From Erythrobacter ramosus (GTDB taxonomy: Bacteria > Pseudomonadota > Alphaproteobacteria > Sphingomonadales > Sphingomonadaceae), in NCBI RefSeq assembly GCF_009828055.1, contig NZ_WTYB01000002.1, positions 930,001-994,000 on the forward strand: 64,000 nt of DNA, written 5' to 3'. A program made the position numbers and the translations under genes. Shown piece after piece: positions 20,165 through 29,163 of the stretch; position 1 is the stretch's first letter; each line of letters starts with the position of its first letter. The notes beneath the pieces are model-generated. The model saw only the letters and a list, made by a program, of their open reading frames with translations, was not told the origin of the DNA and ran no database searches.

Positions 20165-22126
20165 ATGTCCAGCATGGTCCGTTATTCTTTGTTCTCGTCA
20201 CGGATTTATGCTGCGCTCGGGCTGACGCTGGCGGGTTTTGCGGTGCTGCCTGCCACTGCGCAGAATCTTTCGGGGAGCGACAACCTCGTCGCCCGTCAGC
20301 CGGCCGCGATCGACGCTGCGGTGGCGCGCTGGGAGGTGCTGCAAGCCAGCCGCACCCATACCTTCGCCGACTATGCGGGCTTCGTGCTGGCCAATCCCAC
20401 CTTCCCGCGCGCCGATATCCTGCGCCTGCGGGCAGAGGCCGCGCTGGAGAACGAGGCTCCGCCGCAGGCAGAGCTGCTGCGCTATTTCGATGCGAACCCG
20501 CCGCTGACCAACCCCGGTCGCGCGCGCTATGCTCTGGCACTGGCTGCGATGCAGCACCCCAAGGCCTTCGAAGAAGCGCGCCGTGCCTGGCGCGGGGGCG
20601 CGATGAGCGATCCGGTCGAGCTGTACATTGCCGGACTCTACGGCGCGCAATTCACGCCGGAAGATCATGCGGTGCGGATGGATGCACTGCTGTGGCAGGG
20701 CAAGGGCGATGCCGCCTCGCGCCAATTGGTCAATCTGTCAGAGCCCGACCGCCAGCTCGCCATGGCCCGCCTGTCGCTGGTGCGCGGTGCGCGGCCCGAG
20801 ATGTCCGGCCTCGCCGTGCCAGCGGGGGCGGAAGCCGAACCGGGCTACACCTTCAATCTGGTCAAGTTCCTGCGCTCGACCGGCCAATCGGGTGAGGCCG
20901 CGCGGGTTTTCACCAACCGTCCAGGGTTCAACCGCCCCGCCCTTGATCCCGAGGCTTTCGTGGGCGAGTTGCTGTCCCTCGCCAAAGCTACCGGCGCGCG
21001 CGATGCGGCCATGATCGCCGCCCGCACCGACGATCTGTTCGCGCCGGGCACCGATGTCTCGCTGATGAGCTTCACCTTGCGCGATCGCTATACCGATCTG
21101 ATGTGGCTCGGCGGCACGCGAGCGCTGTGGGACATGGGCGACGGCACCACCGCTGCGCCGCTGTTCCAGCGCTATGGCGATGCGGCCAAGACCCCGTTGA
21201 CCAAGGCCAAGGGCTATTTCTGGGCCGGACGCGCCGCGCGGCAAGCAGGCAATGGGGCGGATGCGGCGCGCTATTTCGAAATGGCCGCGCGCTGGCCGGA
21301 ATATTACTACGGCCAGCTGGCCCTCTCAGAGCTCGGCCGGTCGATGCCGTCCTTTGCCGGTCTCCCGCAGCCCGCAATGGACCCGAGCGTCCGCGCTGAG
21401 TTCGAGAGCCGCCCGCTGGTCAAGGCGATCCGCGCGCTGGCCGTCAGCCGCCGCGACTGGCGCACCGAGCGCCGTTTCTTCGAAGCCTTGGGCGACGAGG
21501 CCGATACGCCGACCGAAATGCTGATGGCCGCGATGCTCGCCAACGAAGTTGGGCTGGACGAGATGGCGGTGGTGCTCGGCATGAAGGCGGGTGAGAACGG
21601 GCTTTCCAGCCTTGAGCGAATCGGCTTTCCGGTCGTTGCGACGCCGCCTGCTGTCAACGACTGGGTGATGGTCCACGCTATCGCGCGGCAGGAAAGCGAA
21701 TTTGACCGCACGCGTGAAAGCCATGCCGGTGCGCGCGGGATCATGCAGTTGATGCCCGGCACCGCGCGCGAACAGGCGGGCAAGCTCGGGATGCAATATC
21801 TCTCCGCCGATCTGACCGGCGCTCCGCAATACAACATCACGCTGGGCGATGCCTATTTCGCGCGAATGATGAATTATTACGGCGGCGCCTATCCGCTGGC
21901 GGTGGGCGCTTACAATGCCGGGCCCGGCCGCGTGAACGAATGGCTGCGCCTCAACGGCGATCCGCGCCGGGGCGAGATCGATTGGGTCACGTGGGTCGAG
22001 AAGATCCCCGCCAATTTCGAAACGCGCTATTACATCATGCGCGTGATCGGTAATGCGGTGACCTATTCGCATATGTACCCCGATCGGGCCGGACTACCGC
22101 GTCCGGTTGACACCTTCCTGCGCTGA
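20165..22126 (+). CDS. slt: Soluble lytic murein transglycosylase
   Basis: A periplasmic peptidoglycan transglycosylase of 653 residues. The start at 20165 gives a signal peptide (IYAALGLTLAGFAVLPATAQ). The central region (about 50-470) is alpha-helical with repeated Ala-rich helices, the superhelical scaffold of the Slt70 type. The catalytic SLT domain is near the C-terminus: the catalytic Glu in IARQESEFD, then GARGIMQLMPGTA and VGAYNAGPGRVNEWL. The frame is open far upstream (to 19487) but that part is antisense to dapA. greB starts 8 bp after the stop codon. Confidence 0.92.
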   Translation: MSSMVRYSLFSSRIYAALGLTLAGFAVLPATAQNLSGSDNLVARQPAAIDAAVARWEVLQASRTHTFADYAGFVLANPTFPRADILRLRAEAALENEAPPQAELLRYFDANPPLTNPGRARYALALAAMQHPKAFEEARRAWRGGAMSDPVELYIAGLYGAQFTPEDHAVRMDALLWQGKGDAASRQLVNLSEPDRQLAMARLSLVRGARPEMSGLAVPAGAEAEPGYTFNLVKFLRSTGQSGEAARVFTNRPGFNRPALDPEAFVGELLSLAKATGARDAAMIAARTDDLFAPGTDVSLMSFTLRDRYTDLMWLGGTRALWDMGDGTTAAPLFQRYGDAAKTPLTKAKGYFWAGRAARQAGNGADAARYFEMAARWPEYYYGQLALSELGRSMPSFAGLPQPAMDPSVRAEFESRPLVKAIRALAVSRRDWRTERRFFEALGDEADTPTEMLMAAMLANEVGLDEMAVVLGMKAGENGLSSLERIGFPVVATPPAVNDWVMVHAIARQESEFDRTRESHAGARGIMQLMPGTAREQAGKLGMQYLSADLTGAPQYNITLGDAYFARMMNYYGGAYPLAVGAYNAGPGRVNEWLRLNGDPRRGEIDWVTWVEKIPANFETRYYIMRVIGNAVTYSHMYPDRAGLPRPVDTFLR

Positions 22127-22134
22127 GCCTGCCC

Positions 22135-22614
22135 GTGAAGCCGCAGGGGCAACCCATCACGCCTGCGGGGATGGCGGCATTGAAGGCGCGATACGACCAG
22201 CTGCTCGAAACCGACCGCCCGGCGATTGTCGAGATCGTCAGTTGGGCGGCGGGCAATGGCGACCGCTCCGAGAATGGCGACTACCTCTATGGCCGCAAGA
22301 AAATGCGCGAGATCGACCGCGAGCTCACCCATCTGATCAAACGGATGAAGGCGCTGCGCGTGGTTGATCCTGCCGCGCAGGTGGACCGCAGCCGCGTGTT
22401 CTTTGGTGCACGGGTCACCATCGCGGACGAGGACGACGATCAGCAAACAGTGCATCTGGTCGGCGATGACGAGCAGGACGCGAGCGCAGGGCAGATCGGC
22501 TGGAACTCCCCGCTCGCCCGGGCGCTGCGCGGTGCGGGCATCGGGGATTTGCGGGTGGTCAGCCTTCCCTCCGGCACGAAAGAGTGGGAAGTGCTGGCCA
22601 TCAGCTATGACTAG
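22135..22614 (+). CDS. greB: Transcription elongation factor GreB
   Basis: Rescues backtracked RNA polymerase by stimulating transcript cleavage. The product is 159 residues, starting at GTG 22135. The N-terminal coiled coil contains the GreB signature NGDRSENGDYLYGRKKMREID, with the tip acidic residues present (here shortened to key parts SENGDY and KKMREIDRE). The C-terminal FKBP-like domain includes GARVTIADEDDDQQTVHLVG and IGWNSPLARAL. It follows slt by 8 bp and overlaps the next small gene by 8 bp, so it lies in a tight operon. Confidence 0.93.
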   Translation: MKPQGQPITPAGMAALKARYDQLLETDRPAIVEIVSWAAGNGDRSENGDYLYGRKKMREIDRELTHLIKRMKALRVVDPAAQVDRSRVFFGARVTIADEDDDQQTVHLVGDDEQDASAGQIGWNSPLARALRGAGIGDLRVVSLPSGTKEWEVLAISYD

Positions 22615-23065
22615 GTTCGTGCTTCTCGCCCTGCTGCTTCTCGCCGCGCCTCTTGCCGCACGAGAGAGTCTTGGCGTCTATGACGGCTGGGCGGCGTTCA
22701 AGGATGCCAAGCCCTTGCGGTGCTATGCAATTGCCAAGGCGCAGGGCAAGCCGCCCGCGCCGGCCTATGCCACGGTCTCCAACTGGCCGGATCGCAAGGT
22801 GCGCGGGGCGCTGCATCTTGTCCTGTCGCGTGATGTGGCCGCAAAAGGCAGTGTCAGGCTCACCGTGGGGGATAAGCGCTTCGATCTGGTCGCCAAGGGC
22901 CGCAATGCGTGGGCGGCGGATGCGCGCGCGGATGCGGCCATTGTCGCCGCGATGCGCTCCGCCAGCCGGATGAGCGTGTCAGGCGGCGGCTTTACCGACC
23001 GCTACACCCTCTCCGGTGCCGCCACGGCGATTGATGCGGCGACCGTGGGGTGTGCCAAGCGGTAG
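22607..23065 (+). CDS. Small exported protein, function unknown
   Basis: A 152-residue product from ATG 22607, overlapping the end of greB by 8 nt, so translation is probably coupled. It opens with a clear signal peptide (RFVLLALLLLAAPLAA). The mature part begins ESLGVYDGWAAFKD and has two cysteines (RCYAIAK and a terminal VGCAKR) that could form a disulfide. The WAAFKDAKPLRCYAIA pattern weakly recalls the invasion-associated-locus-B-like family of alphaproteobacteria, but I cannot confirm this by eye. It is followed by rlmN after 61 bp. Confidence 0.7.
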   Translation: MTRFVLLALLLLAAPLAARESLGVYDGWAAFKDAKPLRCYAIAKAQGKPPAPAYATVSNWPDRKVRGALHLVLSRDVAAKGSVRLTVGDKRFDLVAKGRNAWAADARADAAIVAAMRSASRMSVSGGGFTDRYTLSGAATAIDAATVGCAKR

Positions 23066-23126
23066 CTCTCGTCCCCGGGACGGGGGATAGTCAAATCTCT
23101 CCAACCCCACTATATGCGCGGATCTC

Positions 23127-24383
23127 ATGGCCGATACTGCACTCATGTCCATTCCGGGCCTCGTTGACCCGGTTCCCGCCACGCGCGACATCACGCCGCG
23201 CGAAGACGGCCGCATTGACCTGATCGGCCTGCCCCGCCCACGCATCCGCGAGCTGTTCGCCGAAGCCGGGCTCGACGACAAAGCTGCCAAGCTTCGCGCC
23301 AAGCAAGTGTTCCATTGGCTCTACCACCGCGGCGTCACTGATTTCGAGGCGATGACCGACATCGCCAAGCCGATGCGCCCGTGGCTCGCAGAGCGCTTCG
23401 TGATCGGCCGCCCGGATGTGGTCGAGGCCCAGCATTCGGTCGACGGCACTCGCAAGTGGCTGCTGCGCACGGCTGACGGCCACGATTTCGAGATGGTGTT
23501 CATCCCTGATGAAACCCGCGGCACCCTGTGCGTCTCCTCGCAGGTCGGCTGCACGCTCACCTGTTCCTTCTGCCACACGGGCACGATGCGGCTGGTGCGC
23601 AATCTCACCCCCGGCGAGATCGTCGGGCAAGTGATGCTGGCGCGCGATGCGCTCGGCGAGTGGCCGCGCGGCACCATGATCAGCGATGCCGACGTGATCG
23701 ACGAGGATGACGAGGCGGGTCACTACACTGCCGATGGCCGCCTGCTCACCAACATTGTGATGATGGGCATGGGTGAGCCGCTCTACAATTTCGATCACGT
23801 GCGCGATGCGCTGAAGCTGGTGATGGACGGCGACGGCCTCGCCCTCTCGAAGCGCCGCATCACGCTGTCTACCAGCGGCGTCATCCCGATGATGGAGCGC
23901 TGCGGCGAGGAAATCGGCGTGAACCTCGCGGTCAGCCTCCACGGCGTGCGCAAGGAAGTGCGCGACGAGTTGGTGCCGCTCAACAAGAAATACGGCATCG
24001 AAGACCTGCTTCAGGCCTGCGCCGATTATCCGGGTGCGAGCAACGCGCGGCGCATCACCTTCGAATATGTGATGATCAAGGACAAGAACGACAGCGACGA
24101 TGACGCGCGCGAACTTGTCCGCCTGCTGCGCCAGTACAACCTGCCTGCCAAGGTCAACCTGATCCCGTTCAACCCCTGGCCGGGCGCCGGTTACGATACC
24201 TCGACGCCCGACCGCATCCGCAGCTTCTCGCAGATCGTGTTCGAGGGCGGCATCTCCGCCCCGGTGCGCACGCCAAGGGGACGCGATATCGATGCGGCTT
24301 GCGGGCAGCTGAAGACAGCCGCCGAGAAGAAATCCCGCGCCCAGCGTGACCGCGAGGCGGCAGCAGCAGCGGCGGACGCTTGA
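23127..24383 (+). CDS. rlmN: 23S rRNA (adenine2503-C2)-methyltransferase / tRNA A37 C2-methyltransferase
   Basis: A radical-SAM methyltransferase that modifies A2503 of 23S rRNA and A37 of some tRNAs. The 418-residue protein has the cluster motif [11 protein letters not shown] (CxxxCxxC), preceded by [10 protein letters not shown]. The glycine-rich [11 protein letters not shown] and [12 protein letters not shown] follow. The mechanistic second Cys is near the end ([10 protein letters not shown]). It carries an extra alanine-rich tail (AAAAAADA). A plausible -10-like TATATG lies about 20 nt upstream of the start. The stop codon overlaps the TTG start of the next gene. Confidence 0.95.
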   Translation: MADTALMSIPGLVDPVPATRDITPREDGRIDLIGLPRPRIRELFAEAGLDDKAAKLRAKQVFHWLYHRGVTDFEAMTDIAKPMRPWLAERFVIGRPDVVEAQHSVDGTRKWLLRTADGHDFEMVFIPDETRGTLCVSSQVGCTLTCSFCHTGTMRLVRNLTPGEIVGQVMLARDALGEWPRGTMISDADVIDEDDEAGHYTADGRLLTNIVMMGMGEPLYNFDHVRDALKLVMDGDGLALSKRRITLSTSGVIPMMERCGEEIGVNLAVSLHGVRKEVRDELVPLNKKYGIEDLLQACADYPGASNARRITFEYVMIKDKNDSDDDARELVRLLRQYNLPAKVNLIPFNPWPGAGYDTSTPDRIRSFSQIVFEGGISAPVRTPRGRDIDAACGQLKTAAEKKSRAQRDREAAAAAADA

Positions 24384-24976
24384 GCACCGATCCGGACACG
24401 ATCGCTTTCTATCAGGCGCGCGCGCCGCATTATGTGCTGAAATTCGGACAGTCACACAGCTACCAGCTCGATCCGTTTCTCGATCGTCTGCCGCATGGTG
24501 GACGGGTGCTCGAACTTGGGTGTGGCGGCGGGCAGGATGCCGCGCGGATCGCGGCGCGCGGATTTGAGGTCGATGCCACGGATGCCACCCCCGCCATGGT
24601 CGCCAAAGCCAACGAGCGCTGGAATGTGGGCGCGCGGGTGATGGCCTTCGATCAGCTTGATGCAGAGGCCGCCTATGACGGCGTCTGGGCGCACGCCAGC
24701 CTGCTCCACTGCCCCCGTGAAGCCCTGCCCGATGTGCTCGCCCGCATCCACCGCACCTTGCGTCCCGGCGGTTGGCACTTCGCCAGCTACAAGCTGGGCG
24801 CCGACGAAGGGCGCGACAGCCTTGGCCGGTTCTACAACTTCCCGACGGCCGAATGGCTCGCCGCCCAATATGCCGTGCTGCCCGACTGGGAAATTGTCGA
24901 GACCCGGCATTACACCGCTGGCGGCTTCGATAATGTGGAGCGCGACTGGATCGACCTCATCGTGAGAAAGCCATGA
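24380..24976 (+). CDS. Class I SAM-dependent methyltransferase
   Basis: A 198-residue Rossmann-fold methyltransferase with SAM-binding motif [17 protein letters not shown], then [14 protein letters not shown] and [19 protein letters not shown]. The acceptor is unknown; small-molecule acceptors are typical for this size (tellurite-resistance/ubiquinone-type relatives). The start is a TTG at 24380 that overlaps the rlmN stop by 4 nt, and the stop in turn overlaps the next ATG by 4 nt, so the three genes are translationally coupled. Confidence 0.82.
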   Translation: MSTDPDTIAFYQARAPHYVLKFGQSHSYQLDPFLDRLPHGGRVLELGCGGGQDAARIAARGFEVDATDATPAMVAKANERWNVGARVMAFDQLDAEAAYDGVWAHASLLHCPREALPDVLARIHRTLRPGGWHFASYKLGADEGRDSLGRFYNFPTAEWLAAQYAVLPDWEIVETRHYTAGGFDNVERDWIDLIVRKP

Positions 24977-25623
24977 CCCTCTGGACCGTCGAAGCCGTCT
25001 GCACCGGCACCGCCCGCCCGTTCAACGGCGCGGAATTGAGCGCGATCACCAAGCGCCCGCGTGAAGGCTTGGTGCAGGTGCTGGAAGAAGGCCTCGCGCC
25101 TGACGAACAGGCCGACCGATCTGTGCACGGTGGGCCGGAGATGGCGCTGCACCTTTATCCACTCAATCACCATGCATGGTGGCGAGGGATAATCGGCGAC
25201 CATCCGGCATTGGACGAACCCGGCGGGTTCGGATCGAACCTTGCCGTCACCGGCCTTACCGAAGACTTGGTCCACATCGGCGACCGCTTCCGCCTCGGGA
25301 CTGCGCTGATCGAGGTGAGCCAGCCGCGCCAGCCGCGCCAGCCGTGCTGGAAGATCGAGCACCGCTTCGGTCACAAGGGCATGGTCGCTCAGATCGTCAA
25401 GACCGGGCGCTGCGGCTGGTACTTCCGCGTGATCGAAACTGGCGAAGTCGCGGCGGGCGATTCGCTTGAGCGCGTCGCTATCGGCGCGGCGGACTGGAGC
25501 GTTTCGCGGGTTTTTCGGGCACTGGTTGCAGGCAAAGCGACAGCCGAAGAATTGGCACAGCTGGCCGATCTCGGCGCGCTCACCCCGCGCCTGCGTAGCA
25601 AGGCCGCAACCCGGCGCGGCTGA
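24973..25623 (+). CDS. MOSC domain-containing protein
   Basis: A 216-residue protein of the YiiM-like MOSC family. Visible landmarks are TKRPREGLVQV, EQADRSVHGGPEMALHLYP, LDEPGGFGSNLAVTGL and the conserved Cys in QPRQPCWKIEHRF. MOSC domains receive or transfer sulfur in molybdenum-cofactor chemistry or reduce N-hydroxylated compounds. A molybdopterin enzyme is encoded 2 kb downstream (27882), but they are not in one operon. The ATG overlaps the preceding methyltransferase stop. Confidence 0.88.
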   Translation: MTLWTVEAVCTGTARPFNGAELSAITKRPREGLVQVLEEGLAPDEQADRSVHGGPEMALHLYPLNHHAWWRGIIGDHPALDEPGGFGSNLAVTGLTEDLVHIGDRFRLGTALIEVSQPRQPRQPCWKIEHRFGHKGMVAQIVKTGRCGWYFRVIETGEVAAGDSLERVAIGAADWSVSRVFRALVAGKATAEELAQLADLGALTPRLRSKAATRRG

Positions 25624-25757
25624 GCCACGGTTCAGCCCGAAGCGCCCCCAGCTGAACAAATCTGGCGGTTTCCTGAAAGCCGTGTTCATCCTGCGTTCGA
25701 GTAGTCTGAACGAAAAGGGGGTTGCTCCATCGGGGAGCCGCCACAAGGAAGAATGAC

Positions 25758-26213
25758 ATGAAAAACCTTGCCCTGCTCGCCGCCGCCGCCGGATCGATGG
25801 CTGTCTTTGCCGCCCCCGCGCAGGCCGCCGAACTGCCTGCTGCGCCCGCGTCGATCTTCGCCAGCTTCAATGATAACGCTGCGCCCTTCACTACAGTCGC
25901 CGCTTGGGGCGACGATGATGATGACTGGCGCGACCGCCGCGACCGTCGTCGTTATCGCGACCGCGACCGTGACTGGGACGACCGTGGCCGCCGCCTCTCG
26001 CGCAATGACCGCGTGTGGCGTGGGAACGACGGCCGTTACCACTGCCGCCGCGACAACGGCACCACCGGCCTTGTGGTCGGCGCCGTCGGCGGGGCTCTGC
26101 TCGGCCGGACCGTCGACACCCGCGGTGACCGCACGCTCGGCACCATCCTCGGTGGCCTCGCCGGGGGTCTGCTGGGCCGCGAAATCGATCGCGGCGAAGC
26201 ACGCTGCCGCTGA
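25758..26213 (+). CDS. Exported Asp/Arg-rich protein with glycine zipper
   Basis: A 151-residue protein with signal peptide [18 protein letters not shown] ending at AQA-A. A highly charged middle (DDDDDWRDRRDRRRYRDRD) is followed by the segment VWRGNDGRYHCRRDNGTTG. Next comes a glycine zipper (GLVVGAVGGALLGR, then GTILGGLAGGLLGREID) that probably inserts in or lies on a membrane. Such proteins are common outer-membrane or periplasmic proteins of Sphingomonadales (glycine zipper 2TM-type). The ATG at 25758 is preceded by AAGGAAGA. It is expressed alone, with a stem-loop after the stop. Confidence 0.82.
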   Translation: MKNLALLAAAAGSMAVFAAPAQAAELPAAPASIFASFNDNAAPFTTVAAWGDDDDDWRDRRDRRRYRDRDRDWDDRGRRLSRNDRVWRGNDGRYHCRRDNGTTGLVVGAVGGALLGRTVDTRGDRTLGTILGGLAGGLLGREIDRGEARCR

Positions 26214-26233
26214 TTGCTAACCTCTGACGGGCT

Positions 26234-26265
26234 GAACGCCGCTGGTCCCACCGCCAGCGGCGTTC
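26234..26265 (+). terminator. Stem-loop after the glycine-zipper gene, probable terminator
   Basis: A perfect 12-bp GC-rich stem (26234-26245 with 26254-26265) closes an 8-nt loop, 20 bp after the stop codon. There is no good T-run, so it could be a transcript stabiliser rather than an intrinsic terminator. Confidence 0.6.
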
Positions 26266-26372
26266 TTGCCCGTTCAGCTTTCACTCGCAGGGGCCGCGCC
26301 GCGCTCCCCGATTGAAGCGCGGCCCCTGCCCTGTTAGCGCTGGGACATGCCCCAAATCTCAGACCGTGCCTC

Positions 26373-27158
26373 ATGATCCGCCCTGCCGTGCTTGTAACCG
26401 GCGGGGCGACCCGCATTGGCGCTGCGATCGTGCGCCGCTTTGCCGAGGCCGGGTGGCACGTGGTGATCCACTACCGCGCATCCGGCATCGCGGCCGAAGC
26501 GCTCGCCGCCACCTTGCCCTCGGCCGAGACCATCGCCTTCGACCTTGCCGATGATGAGGCTGCCGTCTCCGCTGTGACGCGGCTCGCGGCGCGCCTGCCT
26601 GACTGGCGCTGCCTCGTGAACTCCGCCTCGGTTTTTGATTATGACGGTGTAACCGAACTCGATCCCGCCACGAACCGGGCTGCGATGCAGATCAACGCAC
26701 TTGCCCCAGCCCGCCTTGCTCAGGCTTTCATCGCCGACGCGGTGAGCCCCGCCATGCGCTGCGTGATCCACGTCACGGACATGAAAATTGAAAATACGAA
26801 CCCCGATTTCTTCAGTTACACCATGTCCAAACACGCGCTGGCAGCCACGATCGGGATGCTGGCCAAGGGAAATCAGGACAAGGGCATCAGGGTCTATGGC
26901 CTTGCGCCGGGGGCCGTGCTAGCCAGCCATGACCAACGCGAGGAGGAGACCGAAATTTCACACCGCCTCAACCTGCTTCAGCGCAAGACCGGCGCTGACG
27001 AGATCGCCGATGCGGCGCTGTTACTGAGCAGCGGCGCGCTCGAAAGCGGGCAGAGCTTATTCATCGACAGCGGCCAGCATCTGCTCGATCAGCCGCGCGA
27101 TGTCATCTGGCTCGCCCGCGAACAGGCCCAATCACCGGGACCGGGGGCATCGGCATGA
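26373..27158 (+). CDS. SDR-family pteridine/dihydromonapterin reductase-like protein
   Basis: A 261-residue short-chain dehydrogenase/reductase. The NADP-binding motif is TGGATRIGAAI at the N-terminus, followed by LVNSASVFDYD. The active-site Tyr-Lys is in FFSYTMSKHAL. The usual catalytic Ser is replaced by Asp in HVTDMKIE, as in pteridine reductase PTR1 and FolM, which use Asp-Tyr-Lys. Reduction of a pterin is therefore likely but unproven. Its stop overlaps the cytochrome b gene by 4 nt; the following gene encodes a molybdopterin enzyme, so a pterin-related role fits the operon. Confidence 0.8.
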   Translation: MIRPAVLVTGGATRIGAAIVRRFAEAGWHVVIHYRASGIAAEALAATLPSAETIAFDLADDEAAVSAVTRLAARLPDWRCLVNSASVFDYDGVTELDPATNRAAMQINALAPARLAQAFIADAVSPAMRCVIHVTDMKIENTNPDFFSYTMSKHALAATIGMLAKGNQDKGIRVYGLAPGAVLASHDQREEETEISHRLNLLQRKTGADEIADAALLLSSGALESGQSLFIDSGQHLLDQPRDVIWLAREQAQSPGPGASA

Positions 27159-27889
27159 AGAAGCACGTGCTCTCGACCCGGCTATGGCACTGGGTCAACG
27201 CCGCCGCGATCATCGTGCTGTTCATGACCGGGCTGAATATTTCGAATGCCCACCGCTATCTCTACTGGGGCGATTATGGCTTCGATCCCAAGGATGCCTG
27301 GCTGGGCGTCATCAAATTCCCCGGCTGGGCGACGATCCCGCAGCATTATAACCTTGCCCTCGCGCGCGACTGGCATACGACGGCGGCTTGGCCGTTCGGC
27401 GTCGGACTGCTGTTCATCTGGGTCGCCATGCTGGTCAACGGCCATTTTCGCCGCGACCTGACCACCACCCCGCGCGACTGGACGCCGGGTGCAGTGATTT
27501 CATCGATCAAGGCGCATTCGGGCGACGCGGCAGCGCAAGGCTACAACCCGGTGCAGCGCATTCTTTATGGCATGGTGTTCGGCGTGCTGTTGCCGTTGAT
27601 GCTGTTCACGGGGCTGGCGATCAGTCCCGGCTTTCAGGCGGCTGCGCCGTGGCTGCTCGATGTGCTCGGCGGGCGGCAGAGTGCGCGCTCGCTACATTTC
27701 ATCGCCGCTTGGGGAATTTTTGGCTTCTTTGTGATCCACATCGTGCTGGCGCTGATCGATTGGCGGCTGATCCTCGAGATGTTCACCGGCGGCAGGCGCG
27801 CGGATGCTGCGGCCCCGCCCGCCCCCGCTCCAGCACCACCCGAGCCCGATGCCATGCCCCCCGAAGATGGAGCGCCCGCCCATGGTTGA
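27155..27889 (+). CDS. Cytochrome b/b6 (b561-type) membrane subunit
   Basis: A 244-residue integral membrane protein with about four helices. Candidate haem-ligand histidines are in TRLWHWVNAAAIIV (helix 1), TTAAWPFGVG-adjacent DWHTT, LHFIAAWG and VIHIVLAL. It belongs to the prokaryotic cytochrome b561 group that passes electrons between quinol and periplasmic oxidoreductases. The C-terminus is Pro/Ala-rich (APPAPAPAPPEPDA). It overlaps both neighbours (SDR by 4 nt, molybdopterin protein by 8 nt), so it is the likely redox partner of the latter. Confidence 0.85.
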   Translation: MKKHVLSTRLWHWVNAAAIIVLFMTGLNISNAHRYLYWGDYGFDPKDAWLGVIKFPGWATIPQHYNLALARDWHTTAAWPFGVGLLFIWVAMLVNGHFRRDLTTTPRDWTPGAVISSIKAHSGDAAAQGYNPVQRILYGMVFGVLLPLMLFTGLAISPGFQAAAPWLLDVLGGRQSARSLHFIAAWGIFGFFVIHIVLALIDWRLILEMFTGGRRADAAAPPAPAPAPPEPDAMPPEDGAPAHG

Positions 27890-28631
27890 TCTGCCGCGCC
27901 GTTCGCTGCTTGCCGGGATCGCCGCCATGGGCGCGGCGGCCTGTTCGAAGATCAACGAGAGCGAGACCGCCAAGAGCCTGTTCAAGGCCGCTGAGGACGG
28001 GCACCGCATCACCCACCGCGCGCTCGCGGGAAAACAGGGTCTGGCACCCGAGTATTCCCGCGCCGAAAGCTCGCCCACATTCCGGGGCAATGGCTCGGTG
28101 ACGGTCGCCGATCCGTTCTATCAGGAGCAGCTCGCCCGGGGCTTTCCCGAATGGAAGCTCGAAGTGAAGGGGTTGGTCGAAAAGCCGCTCGCTCTCACGC
28201 TCGCAGAGGTCAGAGCACTCCCGCAGCGCACCCAGATCACCCGGCACGACTGCGTCGAAGGCTGGAGCGCGATCGGCGAATGGCAGGGCCCGCAGCTCGC
28301 CGCTCTGCTCGATGCGGCGAAGGTCAAGGAAGGGGCGAACTTCATCGTCTTCCGCTGCGCCGATGTGCTCTACGGGCGCGACTATTACGAGAGCATCGAC
28401 ATGGTCGATGCCTATCACCCGCAGACGATCATCGCCCACACCCTTAATGGCGAGCCGTTGCCGGAGAAGAACGGCGCACCGCTAAGAATGCGGATCGAGC
28501 GGCAGTTGGGCTACAAGCAGGCGAAATATGTGAAGGCGATCGAAGCGGTCGCCAGCTTCGACGATATCGGCCAGGGCAAAGGCGGGTTCTGGGAGGATGT
28601 TGCCGGCTACCAGTGGTACGCCGGGGTCTAG
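27882..28631 (+). CDS. Periplasmic molybdopterin-dependent oxidoreductase (sulfite oxidase family)
   Basis: A 249-residue protein with a twin-arginine-like leader (DLPRRSLLAGIAAMG) ending in a possible lipobox (GAAACS), so it may be a Tat-exported lipoprotein. The oxidoreductase-molybdopterin domain follows. The Mo-ligand Cys is in HDCVEGWSAIGEW, with LNGEPLPEKNGAPLRM and RIERQLGYKQAKYVK as the typical C-terminal motifs. It is close to the MsrP/YedY class but the substrate is not known. The start at 27882 overlaps the cytochrome b stop; a shared quinol-linked electron chain is inferred. Confidence 0.85.
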   Translation: MVDLPRRSLLAGIAAMGAAACSKINESETAKSLFKAAEDGHRITHRALAGKQGLAPEYSRAESSPTFRGNGSVTVADPFYQEQLARGFPEWKLEVKGLVEKPLALTLAEVRALPQRTQITRHDCVEGWSAIGEWQGPQLAALLDAAKVKEGANFIVFRCADVLYGRDYYESIDMVDAYHPQTIIAHTLNGEPLPEKNGAPLRMRIERQLGYKQAKYVKAIEAVASFDDIGQGKGGFWEDVAGYQWYAGV

Positions 28632-29068
28632 TCTTCCGGGAACAGCCGCAGCATCGTCTGCCAATCCGCTGCGACGATGTCCTCCAGCACAGCCAGATCG
28701 ATATCGGCGAGCTTGTTGACATAGAGGCAGCTCTTGCCGGTGCTGTACTTACCGAGCCGTGCCAGCTTTTGGTCCCTGCCTGCGGCGGTGATGTCGTCGC
28801 AGTAGCCGCCCATCAGGTAGAGTGAGTGCTTGGCCTTCCTCGGACTGAAGCCGGTGCGCATCCAATGCACATCGCGCCCGCTTTCGTAGGTCGTGCGGTA
28901 ATCGCCGTAGCCGATAATGCTCGGCCCCCACATCTTGGGCGCTTCGCCCGTCACCCGACGGAACATCGCGTCCAGCACGCGGGCCTCTTCGCGCTTGGCC
29001 GGCGGTTCGACCGCGGCGAGAAAAGCCTCGACCGGCGTTTCGGTCATCTGTGTCTTGGCCTCAGTCAT
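28628..29068 (-). CDS. DUF1801 domain-containing protein
   Basis: A 146-residue cytoplasmic protein. The family features are VEAFLAAVEPPAKREEARVL, EAPKMWGPSIIGYGDY, KAKHSLYLMGGY and LGKYSTGKSCLYVNKLADID. These define the YdhG-like DUF1801 fold, related to frataxin/iron-chaperone-like folds; the function is not established. It is convergent with the molybdopterin gene (4-bp overlap) and divergent from cfa with a 95-bp intergenic region that would hold both promoters. Confidence 0.88.
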   Translation of the reverse strand: MTEAKTQMTETPVEAFLAAVEPPAKREEARVLDAMFRRVTGEAPKMWGPSIIGYGDYRTTYESGRDVHWMRTGFSPRKAKHSLYLMGGYCDDITAAGRDQKLARLGKYSTGKSCLYVNKLADIDLAVLEDIVAADWQTMLRLFPED

Positions 29069-29163
29069 GTTCTTCCCCCTAACCGGCCCTTTTGCTGCAC
29101 CGCGATATTGCGAAAGCTGTCAGGTGCGGTAACCCGGCAGGATTGAACCACGAAAGGAACGCC

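Noticed and set aside
25684..25698. GTTC-N7-GTTC upstream of the glycine-zipper gene as a third SOS box
   Set aside because: A motif with eight fixed bases is expected about twice by chance in 64 kb on both strands, and the target gene has no link to DNA repair.
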